From assembly GCF_040932005.1 (NCBI RefSeq), contig NZ_CP162414.1, positions 895,501-959,500 of the forward strand: 64,000 bases of DNA, written 5' to 3'. A program made the position numbers and the translations under genes. Shown here in pieces: positions 19,968-29,470 of this stretch (position 1 is the first letter of the stretch; every line of letters begins with the position of its first letter). The notes under the pieces are model-generated. The model was not told the DNA's origin. It saw only the letters and a program-made list of their open reading frames with translations, and ran no database searches. The DNA is from Aestuariibius sp. HNIBRBA575 (GTDB taxonomy: Bacteria > Pseudomonadota > Alphaproteobacteria > Rhodobacterales > Rhodobacteraceae).

Positions 19968-20621
19968 TTACAGGATTTTGATGCCTGCGGCTTCGATGTC
20001 TTTGATAAACCCGGCCAGACCTTTGTCGGTCAAAACGTGGTTTGCCATGGCTTTGATCACGTTTGGCGGTGCCGTGCAGACGTCAGCACCGATTTTTGCG
20101 CATTCTGACATGTGGTTGGCGGACCGGATCGATGCGGCCAGAATTTGAGTGTCAAAACCGTAATTGTCATAAATGGTGCGGATATCTTCGATCAGCTCCA
20201 GACCATCCAGATTGATGTCGTCCAAACGGCCAATAAAGGGCGAAATAAACGTCGCGCCCGCCTTGGCGGCCAACAGGGCCTGATTGGCGCTGAAACACAG
20301 CGTCACATTGACCATTTTTCCTTCGCTCGACAGGGTTTTACAGGCTTTTAGCCCGTCCCATGTCAGCGGCACTTTGACGGCGATGTTTTCAGCGATATCG
20401 GCCAGTTTGCGCCCCTCGGCGATCATGGCGTCAGCGTCCAGCGCGACCACTTCGGCTGAAACGGGGCCATCAACCAAATCAGCGATTTCTTTGGTCACTT
20501 CCAGAATGTCGCGACCGGATTTTTTGATCAGGGACGGGTTTGTTGTCACACCGTCCACCATGCCAAGGGCGTTTAGCTCGGCGATGGCGTCGATTTCTGC
20601 TGTATCAACGAAAAATTTCAT
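19968..20621 (-). CDS. fsa: Fructose-6-phosphate aldolase/transaldolase (Fsa/TalC type)
   Basis: The 217-residue protein belongs to the short transaldolase family. The Schiff-base lysine is K83 in [11 protein letters not shown]6 and TTNPS (26-30) are in place, and the C-terminal [12 protein letters not shown] is typical. Members are either fructose-6-phosphate aldolases or true short transaldolases of the pentose phosphate pathway; sequence by eye does not decide, and in a bacterium without another tal nearby transaldolase is as likely. It is single-gene, with AAAGGAGC before the ATG and a terminator, and diverges from priA. Confidence 0.9.
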   Translation of the reverse strand: MKFFVDTAEIDAIAELNALGMVDGVTTNPSLIKKSGRDILEVTKEIADLVDGPVSAEVVALDADAMIAEGRKLADIAENIAVKVPLTWDGLKACKTLSSEGKMVNVTLCFSANQALLAAKAGATFISPFIGRLDDINLDGLELIEDIRTIYDNYGFDTQILAASIRSANHMSECAKIGADVCTAPPNVIKAMANHVLTDKGLAGFIKDIEAAGIKIL

Positions 20622-20760
20622 AACGTGCTCCTTTAGGGGCGGATGGTCAGCAAAGCCAGATTGGCCAGCAAAGCCGGATTTGGATGTCTTGCGTCTGCCT
20701 TTACCGCATGAGACGCTAGGGGCCTAGCCCTGCGCAAGATTATTTTTGATGGTAAAATAA

Positions 20761-22974
20761 ATGCACCCGAGCCAAACGTCAAACGAAACTGAGTTCTTTG
20801 AGCAGGGGCAATTGGTCGGCGTGCTAACGGCACAGCCATTGGACCGGGTTTTGGACTACAAAGCGCCCGAAGGCGGGTGCTGGTTGGGCGCATTTGTCGA
20901 AGTGCCGCTGGGCCCGCGCAAGGTGTTGGGCGTGGTTTGGGGCCCCGGGCGGGGTGATTGGGATATCAAAAAGGTGCGCGCGGTGCTGCGGGTGCTGGAT
21001 GTGGCCCCGATGCGCGGCGAAATGCGGGATTTTTTGACCCGGGTTGGCGGCTATACGCTAACGCCGATGTCGGCGATGCTGCGGTTGGCCACACGCGCGC
21101 CGGGGCTGGGCGATCCGCCTTCGATGCGTAAAGTATACCGGATGGGCCATGCCGAATTGACCAAACGCACCGCCGCGCGCGAAAAAGTGCTGGCCGTGCT
21201 CGAAGAATTTGGCGGATTGTCCTTTACGCTCAAGGAATTGGCGGATCATGCCGGGGTCAGTGCGTCGGTGGTCAAAGGTTTGGTTCAAATGGGGGCCGTG
21301 GCCGAGGAAAACACCCCCCGTGACCTGCCATTTCCGCGATTGGTGCCCGATTATGGCGGCAAAGAGCTGAGCCCGGATCAAGCCAGCGCCGCCAACATTT
21401 TGCGCCGCGATATGGCGTCAGGCACCTACGGGACGACGTTGCTAAAGGGCGTGACCGGATCCGGCAAAACCGAAGTCTACTTAGAAGCGGTGGCCGAATG
21501 TTTGCGGCAGGGGCGGCAGGCGCTGGTCCTGTTGCCAGAAATCGCGCTGACGGCCGAATTTATCACCCGGGTTGAGGCGCGGTTTGGCATGAAACCCGCG
21601 GAATGGCATTCGGGCGTCACCATGACCGAACGTCGCCGGGTGTGGAAAATGGTCGGGCAGGGGGATGCGCAAATGGTTGTCGGGGCGCGTTCTGCGCTCT
21701 ATCTGCCGTTTCGCGATCTGGGCCTGATTGTCGTCGATGAGGAACATGACACATCCTATAAACAAGAGGATGGCGTGTTGTATAATGCCCGCGACATGGC
21801 TGTTTTGCGCGCGTCCCTGAACAGCGCGCAGGTGGTTTTGGCCTCGGCCACGCCGTGTTTAGAAAGTTGGGCAAACGCGGAATCCGGCAAATACAAGAAA
21901 CTGGAATTGACGTCGCGCTTTGGGGTTGCGGTGATGCCTGAAATGAAGGCAATCGACATGCGCAGCGAGGATCTGCCGGGGCAGCGCTGGATATCGCCCA
22001 GCTTGAAAAACGCGGTCGATCAACGGATTGCAGAGGGACAGCAGGCGTTGCTGTTTATCAACCGTCGCGGCTATGCGCCGGTGACGGTGTGCCGGGCCTG
22101 TGGGCACCAGATTGGCTGTGATCAATGTGATGCGCGTATGGTGGAACACCGGTTTTTGAAACGGCTGATGTGCCATCAATGCGGCGAAAGCAAACCGATG
22201 CCAAATGTCTGCCCTTCTTGCGAGGTTGAGGACAAATTGGCCCCCGTCGGTCCCGGTGTGGAACGTCTGGCAGAAGAGGCGGTAAACCTTTGGCCGGACG
22301 CAAAAATTGAGGTTCTGTCGTCCGATATGTATGCCTCGGCCCGCGCGCTAAAGGCCCGCATTGAGGCCATCGCCGCAGGTGAGGCCGACATCATCATCGG
22401 CACGCAATTGGTGGCCAAGGGGCACAATTTCCCGAAACTGACATTGGTTGGGGTCATCGACGCGGATTTGGGCCTGCAAGGGTCAGATTTACGCGCCGCA
22501 GAACGCACGTTTCAGCTGATGCGACAGGTGGCAGGCCGGGCCGGGCGCGCCGAAGCCAAGGGCCAGGCGTTGATGCAGACCTTTCAACCTGAACACCCGG
22601 TGATCCGGGCGATTCTGGGGGGCGACGAAAATGCGTTTTGGTCCGCAGAGGCCCAAGAACGCAAAGCCGCCGGCGTGCCGCCCTATGGGCGCATGGCCGG
22701 GATTGTGTTGTCTGCCAGTGATGTGCAGGCGGTGTTTGATCTGGGCAATGCGATGGCACGGCAGGCAGAGCCGCTTTGGCGGATCGGCGCGCAGGTTTAC
22801 GGCCCAGCCCCGGCACCGATTGCCCGTGTGCGCGGACGACATCGGGTGCGATTGCTGGTCAAAGCTGAAAAAACCGCGCCCATCCAAAAGGCATTGGCGC
22901 AATGGGCCGGGCAATTCAAATTAAAGGGGGATCTGCGTATGGCCATCGATATCGACCCTCAGACATTTTACTGA
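20761..22974 (+). CDS. priA: Primosomal protein N' (replication restart helicase PriA)
   Basis: PriA recognises stalled forks and D-loops, unwinds the lagging arm and reloads DnaB. The 737-residue product has the N-terminal 3'-end-binding domain (about 15-115), a winged helix (about 130-200), Walker A GVTGSGKT (230-237), DEEH box (326-329) and a zinc-binding insert with two sets of cysteines (C444, C447, C453, C456; C471, C474, C484, C487). Motifs VI (QVAGRAGR) and the C-terminal domain are present. The first ATG at 20761 has little upstream ribosome site, so the start is less certain than the identity. Confidence 0.96.
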   Translation: MHPSQTSNETEFFEQGQLVGVLTAQPLDRVLDYKAPEGGCWLGAFVEVPLGPRKVLGVVWGPGRGDWDIKKVRAVLRVLDVAPMRGEMRDFLTRVGGYTLTPMSAMLRLATRAPGLGDPPSMRKVYRMGHAELTKRTAAREKVLAVLEEFGGLSFTLKELADHAGVSASVVKGLVQMGAVAEENTPRDLPFPRLVPDYGGKELSPDQASAANILRRDMASGTYGTTLLKGVTGSGKTEVYLEAVAECLRQGRQALVLLPEIALTAEFITRVEARFGMKPAEWHSGVTMTERRRVWKMVGQGDAQMVVGARSALYLPFRDLGLIVVDEEHDTSYKQEDGVLYNARDMAVLRASLNSAQVVLASATPCLESWANAESGKYKKLELTSRFGVAVMPEMKAIDMRSEDLPGQRWISPSLKNAVDQRIAEGQQALLFINRRGYAPVTVCRACGHQIGCDQCDARMVEHRFLKRLMCHQCGESKPMPNVCPSCEVEDKLAPVGPGVERLAEEAVNLWPDAKIEVLSSDMYASARALKARIEAIAAGEADIIIGTQLVAKGHNFPKLTLVGVIDADLGLQGSDLRAAERTFQLMRQVAGRAGRAEAKGQALMQTFQPEHPVIRAILGGDENAFWSAEAQERKAAGVPPYGRMAGIVLSASDVQAVFDLGNAMARQAEPLWRIGAQVYGPAPAPIARVRGRHRVRLLVKAEKTAPIQKALAQWAGQFKLKGDLRMAIDIDPQTFY

Positions 22975-23062
22975 CACAGCTTTGAAATCATACGTGAGTT
23001 GATCTGAGAGCGCGCAAGAGCGAAAATTGCCCAGATTTAGGTCAGTTTTCAAAGGTGATTTT

Positions 23063-23776
23063 ATGAAACCCACTATTTTTACAGCATTATCGGCTGGTTT
23101 TTGCGCCATGTTCCTTTCGGCTTGTCAGCCTGATCCGGCCAATTTGGCCCGAGAACGCGCCAAGGAACGCGGCGCACAGATCGTGGCTGATTGCGTCGCG
23201 ACGCAATGTGAAACATTGGATCTGGATGGCACGATGCTAGAGGATTTCAGCGTCATCACGGGGATGAGCCACGTGAAAATCCTGATGGTCAGCGACACCA
23301 ATCTGACCGATTTGGCGCAGGTCGCGCATCTGTCACAACTGACGGAATTGCATATTGCCCGCACAGACATTTCGGACCTGTCAGCATTGGAATATTTCGA
23401 AAGTCTAGAGGTTCTGCATGTGTCGAGCATGCGCTATGTCACGGATTATACGCCTGTTTATGCCATGCGGGGGCTGCGCGAATTGGCGGTGGATGTGGTG
23501 ACCGAGGATGGTATCGGCTATTTGCAGGATATGCCGGGATTGCAGCGGCTAAATCTATTTAATGGCAGCATCCCTGATCTAGCGCCCTTGGCCCGGCATC
23601 CGGGACTAACTGATCTGTCGATCAACGCGCATCTGCCAGAAGATACATCCGCGTTGTTGGACATTCCCAACCTGCAAAAGCTGGGCGTTGAATCCTACAT
23701 TCTGGACGACGAAACGCTGGAAAAACTAGAAGAACAAGGCGTGGAACTGGATCTTTACGCCGTTATTGTCTGCTAA
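23063..23776 (+). CDS. Leucine-rich-repeat lipoprotein
   Basis: The 237-residue product has a lipoprotein signal peptide with lipobox LSAC and acylation site C21. The mature part carries about six to seven short repeats of the pattern L-x-x-L-x-V/I-x-x-T-x-(I/L)-x-D-L-x-x-(L/V) (from about 45 to 225), typical of 22-residue leucine-rich repeats. Such proteins are usually protein-binding surfaces; no enzymatic motif is seen. The residue after Cys is Gln, so outer-membrane sorting is the expectation. The ATG at 23063 has AAGGTGA seven bases upstream. It stands alone between priA and an MFS gene. Confidence 0.78.
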   Translation: MKPTIFTALSAGFCAMFLSACQPDPANLARERAKERGAQIVADCVATQCETLDLDGTMLEDFSVITGMSHVKILMVSDTNLTDLAQVAHLSQLTELHIARTDISDLSALEYFESLEVLHVSSMRYVTDYTPVYAMRGLRELAVDVVTEDGIGYLQDMPGLQRLNLFNGSIPDLAPLARHPGLTDLSINAHLPEDTSALLDIPNLQKLGVESYILDDETLEKLEEQGVELDLYAVIVC

Positions 23777-23855
23777 ACGGGGCGTTGAATTTTGCAGATG
23801 ATCTGTGCGCGACGGACCCTGTTCACACTGGCGAAACTGGCGTAAGCCTGCGCCT

Positions 23856-25085
23856 ATGAAAACACTGTCCCTTTCCGATGCACAGCTTTTACCGCTGTGG
23901 CGCCGCCCGATTGCCCTGTTGTTTCTGGGTGCAATCGCCATGCCTGTGGCGTTTTCCACGTGGTCGGCTTTGCTGAACAACTTTGTCATTGAGGCGGCAG
24001 AGTTTGACGGGGCCGATATCGGATTGCTGCACACGGTACGCGAAATCCCCGGTTTTCTGGCAATCGGCGTCATTGCACTGATCATTTTCATCCGCGAACA
24101 AGTGTTGGGGCTGGTGTCGTTGGCGATGCTGGGGCTGGCCACGGCTGTGACGGCGCAATTCCCATCAATGGGTGGGATTTTGACGATCACCATGTTGTCT
24201 TCGATTGGGTTTCACTACTACGAAACCGTCAATCAAAGCCTGCAATTGCAATGGATCGACAAAGCCCGCGCGCCGCAAATGCTGGGCTGGTTGATGGCCG
24301 CAGGGTCAGCCGCGACGCTGGTGATTTATGTGTTGATCGTGCTGATGTGGGACACGCTGGGACTGACCTATTCCATCGTTTATTGGGCATCAGGCGGGTT
24401 CACCGCGCTGGTCGCGATCTATTGCCTGATCGCCTATCCCCAATTCGAAAGCCCACATCCCCAGATCAAGAAAATGGTACTGCGCAAACGGTATTGGCTG
24501 TATTACGCGCTGCAATTTATGGCCGGTGCGCGGCGGCAGATTTTTGTCGTTTTTGCCGGTTTTATGATGGTCGAAAAGTTTGGGTTCGAAGTGCACGAAG
24601 TCACCCGCCTGATGTTGATCAATCTGGTGGCCAACATGATTTTTGCCCCTTTGATGGGGCGCATCGTGGCGGTTTGGGGCGAACGACGGGCGCTGGCCTT
24701 TGAATATGTGGGGTTGATCTGCGTGTTTCTGGCCTATGGCGGCATCTATTATTTCGGTTGGGGCGTGATCCTAGCATCCGCACTTTATGTGATCGACCAT
24801 ATGTTTTTCGCGCTGGCCCTAGCGTTGAAAACCTATTTTCAGAAAATCGCCGATCCCGCCGATATTGCCCCCACAGCGGCCGTGGCGTTTACGATAAACC
24901 ATATCGCTGCGGTGTTTTTGCCGGTGCTGTTGGGCATGTTGTGGCTGATGTCGCCCGGTGCGGTGTTCATTTTAGCGGCATCTATGGCGGCTGTGTCGCT
25001 GATCCTGTCGCTGATGATCCCACGTCACCCGGTCAAAGGGCAGGAAACGATTTTTTCACGTTCCGTGCTTAGCGCGGCGGAATAA
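23856..25085 (+). CDS. MFS-type membrane transporter
   Basis: The 409-residue protein has about 12 hydrophobic segments and the layout of a major facilitator: a pair of six-helix halves with a cytoplasmic loop near residue 200 (FESPHPQIKKMVLRKRYW). In the second half the MGRIVAVWGERRAL loop resembles the MFS G-x-x-x-D/E-R/K-x-G-R/K-R-R loop. Substrate is unknown. The start is the ATG at 23856 (MKTLSLSDAQ). It is not in an obvious operon: 79 bases separate it from the LRR lipoprotein gene and 173 from msrA. Confidence 0.8.
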   Translation: MKTLSLSDAQLLPLWRRPIALLFLGAIAMPVAFSTWSALLNNFVIEAAEFDGADIGLLHTVREIPGFLAIGVIALIIFIREQVLGLVSLAMLGLATAVTAQFPSMGGILTITMLSSIGFHYYETVNQSLQLQWIDKARAPQMLGWLMAAGSAATLVIYVLIVLMWDTLGLTYSIVYWASGGFTALVAIYCLIAYPQFESPHPQIKKMVLRKRYWLYYALQFMAGARRQIFVVFAGFMMVEKFGFEVHEVTRLMLINLVANMIFAPLMGRIVAVWGERRALAFEYVGLICVFLAYGGIYYFGWGVILASALYVIDHMFFALALALKTYFQKIADPADIAPTAAVAFTINHIAAVFLPVLLGMLWLMSPGAVFILAASMAAVSLILSLMIPRHPVKGQETIFSRSVLSAAE

Positions 25086-25258
25086 TCGGCCAAGTGCTTG
25101 GGAAATAACCCCCTTATCCAAGGGGATTGTGAATCGCGCGAAATAGTGCCGATTTTTCCCGTTTTGGCAAGGCAGGTTTTCCCTCACTTCCGCGTGCGCG
25201 CCACTTGCAATACTGCCGGTAACAGCGACATTTAAGGCGATCAAAGAGGGAGTGCGTC

Positions 25259-25939
25259 ATGTTTGGACTGACATTAAAAGACAAAATGATACCTGCCGAG
25301 GACGCCTTGGCTGGACGGGATACGGGTGTCATGGCGGCAACGGAACACTTTGTTTTCAAACGCCCTCTGACGGCGGATGTGCCGGACGGATTGCAGGTCG
25401 CCATGTTTGGCATGGGCTGTTTCTGGGGCGTTGAACGGATGTTCTGGCAGCTGGATGGCGTGTATCTGACCATGGTTGGCTATGCGGGCGGTTATACCCC
25501 CAACGCCACCTACGAAGAGGTGTGTTCAGGCAAAACCGGTCATAACGAAGTGGTGCGGGTTGTGTTTGATCCAGCCAAAATTTCGTTTGACCAATTGCTG
25601 GTGAGATTCTGGGAAGGCCATGATCCGACCCAAGGCATGCGTCAGGGCAATGATCGCGGCACGCAATATCGGTCGGGGATTTATACCTTTGACGCGGATC
25701 AGGCCGCAGCGGCCCAAGCCACCAAAACCGCCTTTGCCACCCGTTTGGGCGATGCGGGCTATGGGGCGATCACCACCGAAATTTTAGCGGTCCCGAATTT
25801 CTATTTCGCTGAGGATTACCATCAGCAATATCTGGCCAAAAACCCTGCGGGCTATTGCGGGATTGGCGGTACGGGTGTCACATGCCCGATCGGTCTTGGA
25901 CCTGTCGGGACGGACCCAAACAAAACGAGCGATGAATGA
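25259..25939 (+). CDS. msrA: Peptide methionine sulfoxide reductase MsrA
   Basis: MsrA reduces methionine-S-sulfoxide in proteins and free Met. The 226-residue product has the catalytic GCFWG motif with C54, preceded by an N-terminal extension of about 45 residues that is usual in the E. coli-length class. The YAGG and EDYHQQYL motifs are present, and two Cys near the C-terminus ([15 protein letters not shown]) are the recycling candidates. GAGGGAG precedes the ATG. Its stop overlaps the start of the next gene by four bases (ATGA), so the P-loop protein is translationally coupled. Confidence 0.95.
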   Translation: MFGLTLKDKMIPAEDALAGRDTGVMAATEHFVFKRPLTADVPDGLQVAMFGMGCFWGVERMFWQLDGVYLTMVGYAGGYTPNATYEEVCSGKTGHNEVVRVVFDPAKISFDQLLVRFWEGHDPTQGMRQGNDRGTQYRSGIYTFDADQAAAAQATKTAFATRLGDAGYGAITTEILAVPNFYFAEDYHQQYLAKNPAGYCGIGGTGVTCPIGLGPVGTDPNKTSDE

Positions 25940-26484
25940 ACCACAGGATTCACATATTTGGACCTTCTGGGTCGGGATGTTCGACACTGGGGCGGGCTTT
26001 GGCCACCCACATTGCGACCCAGCATTTTGATGCGGATGATTTCTATTTTCAGCCCTCAGACCCGCCATTTCAGACGCGGCGCCCGGTCGAGGATCGCTAT
26101 CGCCTGATGCAGGACGTTTTTGTGCCGCGCAGCGATTGGGTCCTGTCTGGATCGGTGGATTCGTGGGATGGGGTCGTGCGGGATCGGTTCACGCATGTGT
26201 TTCGTCTGGAACTGGACAAAGACATCCGCCATGCGCGTTTGGTCAATCGTGATCAGCGCCGGCATGGTGCTGCGGTTCAGCCCGGTGGCGCGATGTATCA
26301 ACAGTCACAAGATTTCCTGAAATGGGCTGATGGCTATGAGGCAGGCGATCGTCCGGGACGGTCACTGGCCCGGCATAAAACCTGGGAACAGACCCTGAAT
26401 TGCCCGGTTCACGTTCTGAATTCCGAACAACCCTTGGCGATGATGGTGTCAGAAGTGCTGATGCATCTTGACCGCGACGGCTGA
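25936..26484 (+). CDS. P-loop nucleoside-kinase-like protein lacking the Walker A lysine
   Basis: The 182-residue protein looks like an adenylate/shikimate-kinase-like P-loop fold: glycine-rich loop GPSGSGCS at 9-16, then FDADDFYF with a DD pair (about 32-38), an arginine-rich lid region ([13 protein letters not shown]) and a C-terminal helix. The loop has Cys15 where Walker A requires Lys. Related AAA-annotated small kinases often carry Thr or Ser there, so it may be a family trait, with unclear catalytic meaning. It is coupled to msrA (ATGA overlap) and precedes prmA by 37 bases. No substrate is predicted. Confidence 0.75.
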   Translation: MNHRIHIFGPSGSGCSTLGRALATHIATQHFDADDFYFQPSDPPFQTRRPVEDRYRLMQDVFVPRSDWVLSGSVDSWDGVVRDRFTHVFRLELDKDIRHARLVNRDQRRHGAAVQPGGAMYQQSQDFLKWADGYEAGDRPGRSLARHKTWEQTLNCPVHVLNSEQPLAMMVSEVLMHLDRDG

Positions 26485-26521
26485 ACCCCATAGCGCGGGC
26501 ATAACAAGTAAGGATGCCGCA

Positions 26522-27391
26522 ATGCCCACATTCACCGCCCTGACGACCCTGACCGGCAAAGCCAAAGCAGAAAAGCTGGGCGAAGCCATGGAAAACCTGA
26601 TGCCCGAACCTACGGGCGTTGGCGTGTTTGAGATCGAAGATGGCAGCGATAATTGGGAAGTGGGCGGCTATTTCGAAGACACCCCCGACGCCGCCAGCCT
26701 TGCGCTGTTGGCGGCCAGTTTCGACGCTACCCCCTATGTGGTGGCTGAATTGCCGGAAACGGACTGGATTACCCATGTGCAAAACGAATTGAAGCCAGTG
26801 CCCGCAGGCCGGTTTTTCGTTTACGGCAGCCACGACGCTGACAAAGTGCCCGCCGATAAAATCGGTCTGTTGGTTGATGCGGCTCTGGCCTTTGGCACCG
26901 GGCATCACGGCACGACGTTGGGCTGCCTAAAGGCATTGGACAGCTTGGTTGAACGTGGGTTTGTGGCCCATAACGTGGCCGATATTGGCTGTGGGACGGC
27001 CGTGTTGGCGATGGCCGCCGCACATGTGTACCCCAACCCGGCGCTGGCCAGTGATATTGACCCGGTCGCAATCGAAGTCGCCGAAGACAACGTGCGCGCC
27101 AACAATATGACCGGGCGGGTCAATTGCGTGGTGGCCGCAGGTTTTGACGCGCCAGCACTGGCGGACGCGGCTCCGTTTGACCTCATTTTTGCCAATATTC
27201 TGAAACCACCACTGATCGCACTGGCCCCCGACATGGCCCGCGCCGCCGCCCCCGGCGCCTATGCGATTCTGTCTGGTTTGCTGAATGAACAAGCGGATGA
27301 GATCATCGCGGTTTATGCACAGAATGGATTTAATCTGGTTGAAAACAATCAGATTGGTGAATGGACCACGCTCATTTTGAATAAAATTTGA
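26522..27391 (+). CDS. prmA: Ribosomal protein L11 methyltransferase
   Basis: PrmA trimethylates lysines and the N-terminus of ribosomal protein L11 using S-adenosylmethionine. The 289-residue product has the substrate-recognition N-terminal part, then LAFGTGHHGTT, the SAM motif NVADIGCGTAVLAMAAA, the acidic DIDPVA, and the catalytic-loop motif FANILKPPLIAL. I use the ATG at 26522 because AAGTAAGGA precedes it; an earlier in-frame ATG at 26468 lies inside the previous gene. It follows the P-loop gene and probably shares its operon. Confidence 0.93.
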   Translation: MPTFTALTTLTGKAKAEKLGEAMENLMPEPTGVGVFEIEDGSDNWEVGGYFEDTPDAASLALLAASFDATPYVVAELPETDWITHVQNELKPVPAGRFFVYGSHDADKVPADKIGLLVDAALAFGTGHHGTTLGCLKALDSLVERGFVAHNVADIGCGTAVLAMAAAHVYPNPALASDIDPVAIEVAEDNVRANNMTGRVNCVVAAGFDAPALADAAPFDLIFANILKPPLIALAPDMARAAAPGAYAILSGLLNEQADEIIAVYAQNGFNLVENNQIGEWTTLILNKI

Positions 27392-27497
27392 GCGAAATAA
27401 GGCCATTTCGGGGCAAAATTCGCGGAATCCTCGACTTTGCCACATTTTGATTCTACATTTGTTCTGTTCACGGTGGGGGCCATGAACGGAGTGTGCC

Positions 27498-27848
27498 ATG
27501 TCTTTCAGCACAACAGATTTCGATCAGCGCCTGCGCCGGATCGCCAAAGACCATGATCGCCTGTCAACCGGGCGGTCGCGCCATAAGATCGGCAAAGACG
27601 GGTTGATTGTGTCCCGTCGAAAATGGTTTTCGATGCCCCGGTTTCCGCTGAAATCCTTACTTCTTCTTGCCGTTGGGTTTATTGTCTTTAAGGCCGTTGT
27701 TGTTCACCGTTTAGGGACCGCCGCCTACGAAGAACGGCTGGCCAATCTGAACACAGAAAACACTGTGGATCAGGTTGGCGGATTTCTGATGCAGCTGGAC
27801 CCCGCAACCCTGTGGGTTGCCCAACAAATCGCGTCTTTTGCCGCCTAA
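27498..27848 (+). CDS. Small single-pass membrane protein, unknown function
   Basis: The 116-residue protein has a basic cytoplasmic-type N-terminus (FDQRLRRIAKDHDRLSTGRSRHK), one transmembrane helix at about 52-70, and a 45-residue C-terminal part likely in the periplasm. GGAGTGTGCC precedes the ATG. No known domain is recognised. A hairpin terminator follows 80 bases after the stop. Confidence 0.7.
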   Translation: MSFSTTDFDQRLRRIAKDHDRLSTGRSRHKIGKDGLIVSRRKWFSMPRFPLKSLLLLAVGFIVFKAVVVHRLGTAAYEERLANLNTENTVDQVGGFLMQLDPATLWVAQQIASFAA

Positions 27849-27928
27849 AGCCTGACCGGCGATCCGAGTTCCCGGATCATTGCGTATATCTGGGGCGCCT
27901 TGCGCTGCCCCGACGACGAAACCGACAT

Positions 27929-27966
27929 AACCCCTGCGCATCCATTTGCGGCAGGGGTTTGTTCGT
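27929..27966 (+). terminator. Terminator of the small membrane protein gene
   Basis: AACCCCTGC and GCAGGGGTT pair perfectly over nine bases with a 13-base loop, followed by TTGTTCGTTTT. Confidence 0.75.
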
Positions 27967-28255
27967 TTTGGTCCAAGAATCCCCATGACAAATTTGTAAA
28001 CCCCAGACAGGGATAGGCGCGAGATTCTTCGGGTTTCGCTCTTGGAACTCTTTGATCTATCGCCGTCTCAATTATAAATATTACAAATTTCAATTTAAGG
28101 TTGACTGCCTTGGTTTTCGCAAGCTGATTCTTGATATATTTAATATTGTCAGTGTGATGACCTGTGGTTTGATTTTTCCGTCGCATAGTTTTGAACGTGA
28201 ATCCCCCATTTTGTCCGTTCAAAAACCAACGTTCTGCCCTCTTGAAAATTAAATT

Positions 28256-28296
28256 TTGACAACTAAAAACAAATCAACTTAATATGTAAAAAGTTG
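28256..28296 (+). promoter_or_regulatory. Sigma-70-type promoter with overlapping operator upstream of dctP
   Basis: TTGACA (28256-28261) is followed after 17 bases by TTAATA (28279-28284), a good housekeeping promoter. CAACTT (28275-28280) and AAGTTG (28291-28296) form a perfect 6-bp inverted repeat that covers the -10 box and the expected start site. This is the layout of repressor control; the regulator is not encoded beside it. Confidence 0.6.
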
Positions 28297-28369
28297 TAAA
28301 CGGCCCGCCTGTTGGAAGGCCTGCAAGATTGGCCCAGTGGCCAAATGAATGATCAGGGAGGATCAAGTC

Positions 28370-29362
28370 ATGAAACACGAAACGTTCAAGAAATCCATTT
28401 TGGGTGCGGTTGCGGCCGGGACCATGGCGCTGGCGGGTGTATCTGCCCAAGCCAACGAATTGCGCGGCTGGAATATTCACGTTGAGGATTACCCGGTTTC
28501 CATCGCCATGGAATTTTTCATGTCCGAAGTGGCCGAGCGCACAAATGGCGAAATCACCGGTCAGATTTATCACAACGGCGTTCTGGGCAGCCAGCCTGAT
28601 GCGATTGAACAAATCCGCTTGGGTGTGATCGATTTTGGTGAGTTTAGCCTTGGGCCGATGGGGCAGTCGATCCCGGAAACCAATGTTGTTTCGCTGCCCT
28701 TCATCTTTAAATCCATCCCTCAGATGTATGAATTGATGGATGGTGAAGTCGGCGAAGCCATCGGCGCGGGCATGATCGAAAAAGGCATCGTTCCACTGGG
28801 CTGGTATGACGCCGGTGCGCGGTCCTTTTACAATTCGGTGCGTGCGATCAACACACCTGCCGACGTCGAAGGCCTGAAAGTGCGCGTCATGAGCAACGAT
28901 CTGTTTGTTGGCATGGTCGAAGCGATGGACGGCAACGCAACACCCATGGCGTTTGGCGAAGTGTACCAATCGATCAAAACCGGCGTTGTGGACGGTGCGG
29001 AAAACAACCCACCCTCTTATGAATCGACCAACCACTTTGAGGTGGCGCAGTTCTATTCATTGACCGAACACCTGATCATTCCTGAATGTCTGTGCATGAG
29101 CCTGAAAACGTGGGAAACTTTGACACCCGAGCAGCAGGACATTCTGAAAGAGGCCGGTCAAGCCAGTGCCGAAATGCAGCGCGAGCTGTGGCAGGAACGC
29201 GAAGCGGCCAGCATGGAAATCGTGCAAGCCGGTGGCACAACCGTCAACACCGTCGCCGACAAAGCCCCGTTCCAGGATGCGATGGGCCCGGTTTACGACG
29301 CATTCCTGGCGGCAAACCCAGATCTGGTTGAGCTGGTCAACATGATCCGCAACGCCGACTAA
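28370..29362 (+). CDS. dctP: TRAP transporter solute-binding protein (DctP family)
   Basis: This periplasmic protein captures the ligand and delivers it to the DctQM membrane complex. The 330-residue product has a signal peptide (cleavage after about residue 28, VSAQA). The conserved arginine that usually salt-bridges the ligand carboxylate is R172 in GLKVRVMSNDL, and the family motif GAENNPPSYEST is at 209-220. The likely ligand is therefore an organic acid, but its identity is not readable. GGGAGGATCA precedes the ATG at 28370. A hairpin between dctP and dctQ probably keeps binding-protein levels above those of the membrane subunits. Confidence 0.93.
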   Translation: MKHETFKKSILGAVAAGTMALAGVSAQANELRGWNIHVEDYPVSIAMEFFMSEVAERTNGEITGQIYHNGVLGSQPDAIEQIRLGVIDFGEFSLGPMGQSIPETNVVSLPFIFKSIPQMYELMDGEVGEAIGAGMIEKGIVPLGWYDAGARSFYNSVRAINTPADVEGLKVRVMSNDLFVGMVEAMDGNATPMAFGEVYQSIKTGVVDGAENNPPSYESTNHFEVAQFYSLTEHLIIPECLCMSLKTWETLTPEQQDILKEAGQASAEMQRELWQEREAASMEIVQAGGTTVNTVADKAPFQDAMGPVYDAFLAANPDLVELVNMIRNAD

Positions 29363-29381
29363 ATCCACCACAACGAAAAAC

Positions 29382-29410
29382 AAGGCCCGTTCATTTTATG
29401 GGCGGGCCTT
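29382..29410 (+). terminator. Hairpin between dctP and dctQ (terminator or attenuator)
   Basis: AAGGCCCG and CGGGCCTT pair perfectly around a 13-base loop and are followed by CATTATTT. It lies 20 bases after the dctP stop and 61 before the dctQ start. Confidence 0.65.
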
Positions 29411-29470
29411 CATTATTTCAGTGTCCCGTTGCTGCGGCGATCAGACACCAACGAAAAGGGGACCCTGATC

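Larger units (their letters stand above)
27849..28369. other. Long, partly AT-rich control region before the TRAP operon
   Basis: No gene is supported in these 521 bases. The first part holds a terminator for the upstream gene. Bases from about 28060 to 28300 are much richer in A+T than the surroundings. ACAAATTTGT (27988-27997 area) is a perfect palindrome, and TTGTAAAC occurs at about 27994 and again at 28294. A promoter with an overlapping operator lies at 28256-28296, and TTGGCC-CAGT-GGCCAA (28329-28344) is a further inverted repeat just ahead of the dctP ribosome site. A small RNA in the AT-rich part cannot be excluded. Confidence 0.5.

Noticed and set aside
25109..25126. CCCCTT/AAGGGG dyad after the MFS gene as a terminator
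   Set aside because: Short stem and no T tract, so support is too weak for a feature.
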